This document shows positions 15,012 through 16,595 of a DNA stretch of 16,595 bases, one piece after another. How positions within the stretch are numbered: position 1 is the stretch's first letter; each line of letters starts with the position of its first letter. The notes under the pieces were generated by a model that searched no databases, was not told the DNA's origin, and saw only the letters and a program-made list of their open reading frames with translations. Origin of the DNA: DATEGZ01 sp035279905 (GTDB taxonomy: Bacteria > Acidobacteriota > Vicinamibacteria > Vicinamibacterales > SCN-69-37). A program made the translations under genes and the position numbers. Where the stretch lies: the NCBI GenBank assembly GCA_035279905.1, contig DATEGZ010000057.1, positions 1 to 16,595 of the forward strand. The letters run 5' to 3'.

Positions 15012-15410
15012 ATGACTAACGCACTCAGAACAACGCTCGCGCTCTCGGCCCCGCGTGTGCTCGCTTGCGCGGCACAGAAAGCCTCGGGCTCACAGACCGA
15101 CGCGAGCGACCCAGCCCCCGGCGCTTCCAGCGCGGCCGACGCGAGTTGGTCTGCGACGATCGACGGTGTGGCCGTGACCGGCAAAGGCGTCGACCCCGAC
15201 TTGCAGCAGCGAAACGCCGCGTACGTGCTTCCGCGACAGGGACCCGGCGAGAAACACGTCGTCTTCACCCTGTTCGACACGAAGGGCCCCGCCGACAACA
15301 CGGCGGACATCTCGATTGCTTTCCACTTTCCGCTCGCGAGTCTGCGCACCGGGAATTGTACCCGTCGCTGCTGGCGTTCTCCGCGCGCAGGCGTAAGATC
15401 CATGCGTTAG
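15012..15410 (+). CDS. lipoprotein-like protein, possibly damaged at both ends
   Basis: The product is 132 residues. The N-terminus (MTNALRTTLALSAPRVLACA) resembles a lipoprotein signal with a VLAC lipobox at Cys19, but Pro14-Arg15 breaks the hydrophobic core, unlike working signals. A low-complexity linker (KASGSQTDASDPAPGASSAA) leads to a small domain (WSATIDGVAVTGKGVDPD, then HVVFTLFDTKGPADN). After FHFPLASLRTGN the composition changes to CTRRCWRSPRAGVRSMR, which looks like read-through after a frameshift. No good ribosome binding site is seen. The family is unknown; it may be a decaying gene. Confidence 0.5.
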   Translation: MTNALRTTLALSAPRVLACAAQKASGSQTDASDPAPGASSAADASWSATIDGVAVTGKGVDPDLQQRNAAYVLPRQGPGEKHVVFTLFDTKGPADNTADISIAFHFPLASLRTGNCTRRCWRSPRAGVRSMR

Positions 15411-15434
15411 CCTACATGTCTGGACGGAGGAAGG

Positions 15435-15857
15435 ATGAGACGCCTTGCGTTGATACTCGTCGCTGCAGCCGCGGCGTGCAGCAGCTCGACCGGGCCTAAA
15501 ACGCCAGCCTTCGTTGGAACGTGGTCGCTGGTGTCAGTGGACGACGCTCCGCTGCCAGACACCGTTGCCGCCATTGGCAATATCGACGCATTCCTGCTGA
15601 TGCAGGATGCCACGCTCGTGTTGACGGACGGAGCCGGCACCGACAGCCTGATCGCCCACTACCACCTTTCTGTGTCCGCAACGATCATAACGAACGTCGA
15701 CCACGTCGTGCCACTCGACAATGGCGCGGAGATCGAATGGCTCGACCACAACGATGCGACTGACTCGATCACGGTTCGTGCGGATACGTTAGTCCTAACG
15801 ACGTCCGAGTTGGTCAATCAGCTTCACGTCTATAAGTTCGAACGCTCCGTGCCGTGA
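15435..15857 (+). CDS. small lipoprotein, lipocalin-like
   Basis: The product is 140 residues. The signal (MRRLALILVAAAAAC) ends in a lipobox with Cys15, so it is predicted to be membrane-anchored through lipid. The mature domain starts FVGTWSLVSVDDAPLPDT, the opening strand seen in many small lipocalin-like bacterial lipoproteins, and continues as alternating strands. GGAGG at 15426-15430 just before the ATG fixes the start. It lies 24 bases after the preceding lipoprotein-like gene and may be co-transcribed with it. Function unknown. Confidence 0.75.
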   Translation: MRRLALILVAAAAACSSSTGPKTPAFVGTWSLVSVDDAPLPDTVAAIGNIDAFLLMQDATLVLTDGAGTDSLIAHYHLSVSATIITNVDHVVPLDNGAEIEWLDHNDATDSITVRADTLVLTTSELVNQLHVYKFERSVP

Positions 15858-16295
15858 GACGACGCCGACCGCGCCCCTGGCTATCTTGGCGAGTTCCTCC
15901 AGCCTCCATAGTTGCTCGGTGTGCGCTGCGTTAGGCGGAACGATACGCGGAAAATCCGCGGATGGGGCCGTCGCCAACACGATGGCTGTCATCAGTCGTG
16001 GCGTATGGAAACGCCCATTCAATGCCGACGCAGGCGTTGTGAGCAAAGAGATCCGGATTCATGGACGCAGCCGACCAGGCCATTGAGGAACTGATCCGTC
16101 CACCCAAGGAGATGCGCCCCGCCAACGGTCGCGGTGAGGAGCCAGGCCGGGGCTGGCGCTTCCCGACCTCCCAACCGATGACCATACTCGCGCGTACCCT
16201 ACGAAACACAATCGTTGGTTCGAACGACGCACCCAGCGAAAACCAAAGACGGTCGCGCCTCCAGCGACGGTCGGTACCTCAAACAGGAATTCGTG
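15858..16295. other. 438-base stretch without a supported gene
   Basis: Frames on both strands are open for up to 120 codons but have no domain-like sequence, no ribosome binding site and no GC-rich third-position pattern that singles one out. A CGTTAGGC motif (minus orientation) lies at 15929-15936. Old gene debris is likely. Confidence 0.35.
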
Positions 16296-16595
16296 ATGAA
16301 AAAATCGGTCCTGATGTTCGCTGCTAGCGCTCTCCTCGCAACGCAAGCCCCTGCGCAGGCGCAATTGCCTCCGCAGCTGCGCGGATTCGATGCCTACGTC
16401 CAACATGTCATGGATCAGTGGCAAGTGCCCGGACTCGCCGTGGCGATCGTCAAAAACGGCAAGGTCGTGCTGTCCAAAGGCTACGGCCTGCGCGAGGTGG
16501 GCAAGCCCGACAAGGTCGACGGCGGCACCCTCTTCGACATCGGCTCCAACACCAAAGCCTTCACCGCCGCGGCCCTCGGCACGTTAGTCGCCGCC
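16296..16595 (+). CDS. serine hydrolase, beta-lactamase/class C fold (partial, runs off window)
   Basis: One hundred residues are visible. A signal peptide (MKKSVLMFAASALLATQAPA, then QAQ) is followed by the start of a beta-lactamase-related domain: FDAYVQHVMDQWQVPGLAVA, IVKNGKVVLSKGYGL, and the catalytic S-x-x-K as SNTK with Ser84 and Lys87, in LFDIGSNTKAFTAAAL. Such periplasmic enzymes act as esterases, peptidases or D-aminopeptidases more often than as beta-lactamases. AGGAA lies at 16285-16289 before the ATG. The Y-x-N and H/K-T-G motifs lie beyond the window. Confidence 0.88.
   Translation, partial: MKKSVLMFAASALLATQAPAQAQLPPQLRGFDAYVQHVMDQWQVPGLAVAIVKNGKVVLSKGYGLREVGKPDKVDGGTLFDIGSNTKAFTAAALGTLVAA

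Larger units (their letters stand above)
77..15936. repeat. dispersed motif GCCTAACG, eleven exact copies
   Basis: Plus-strand copies begin at 77, 1223, 3242, 4711, 5416, 8624, 10160, 12394 and 13432. Minus-orientation copies (CGTTAGGC) begin at 13594 and 15929. At about 60-65 percent GC roughly 0.3 copies per strand are expected. The shorter YCTAAC occurs many more times, again mainly on the plus strand. Copies lie in genes of both directions and between genes, so the motif is not explained by one protein or codon pair. Confidence 0.8.

Noticed and set aside
1..16595. CRISPR array, tRNA or rRNA gene
   Set aside because: No regularly spaced direct repeats, cloverleaf or rRNA-like sequence was found on reading both strands.

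Overview
This is a GC-rich chromosomal window from a free-living, probably soil, bacterium. The gene content fits the Gemmatimonadota/Acidobacteriota type: a PadR regulator with secreted partners, a DUF1579-type exported protein, a periplasmic amidohydrolase and a beta-lactamase-fold serine hydrolase. No rRNA, tRNA or housekeeping marker is present, so the phylum is an inference. The window reads as an accessory region with many mobile-element remains.

Layout. 297-1133 (-) is a five-helix membrane protein of unknown function. 1393-7079 (+) holds three co-directional genes. They are a two-domain protein with a small winged-helix/SocA-like N-terminus and a DUF488 C-terminus, a 273-residue protein of unknown family, and a 1163-residue enzyme. 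That enzyme joins a RecB/Cas4-like Fe-S nuclease, a DEDD RNase H-like exonuclease and a UPF1/DNA2-type SF1 helicase. This trio is the best candidate for a poorly described nucleic-acid-processing or defence module. 7458-8363 (+) is a chain of four tiny overlapping genes starting with a three-helix membrane protein that has no normal start codon. 8355-9024 is a graveyard with an IS3 OrfA fragment and a transposase C-terminus. 9432-11262 carries two genes of unknown function, a soluble 358-residue protein and a membrane-anchored 209-residue protein.

11255-14774 is bounded by inverted, doubled copies of one sequence. Inside the two ends lie the C-terminus of IstB and the N-terminus of IstA, both on the minus strand, so this looks like an IS21-family element whose middle is missing. 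In its place is a small regulon: a secreted amidohydrolase (-), a PadR repressor (+), a membrane protein overlapping it (+) and an exported DUF1579-like protein (-). Three copies of a CTCTACATATGTAGAG-like palindrome stand before the amidohydrolase, padR and the DUF1579 gene, so PadR probably controls the whole set. 15012-16595 holds two lipoprotein-like genes and the start of a serine hydrolase that runs off the window.

Overlying everything is a short motif, GCCTAACG. It occurs nine times on the plus strand and twice on the minus strand, inside and between genes and regardless of gene direction. It is far above chance and strand-polar, and is the most unusual sequence-level signal in the window.
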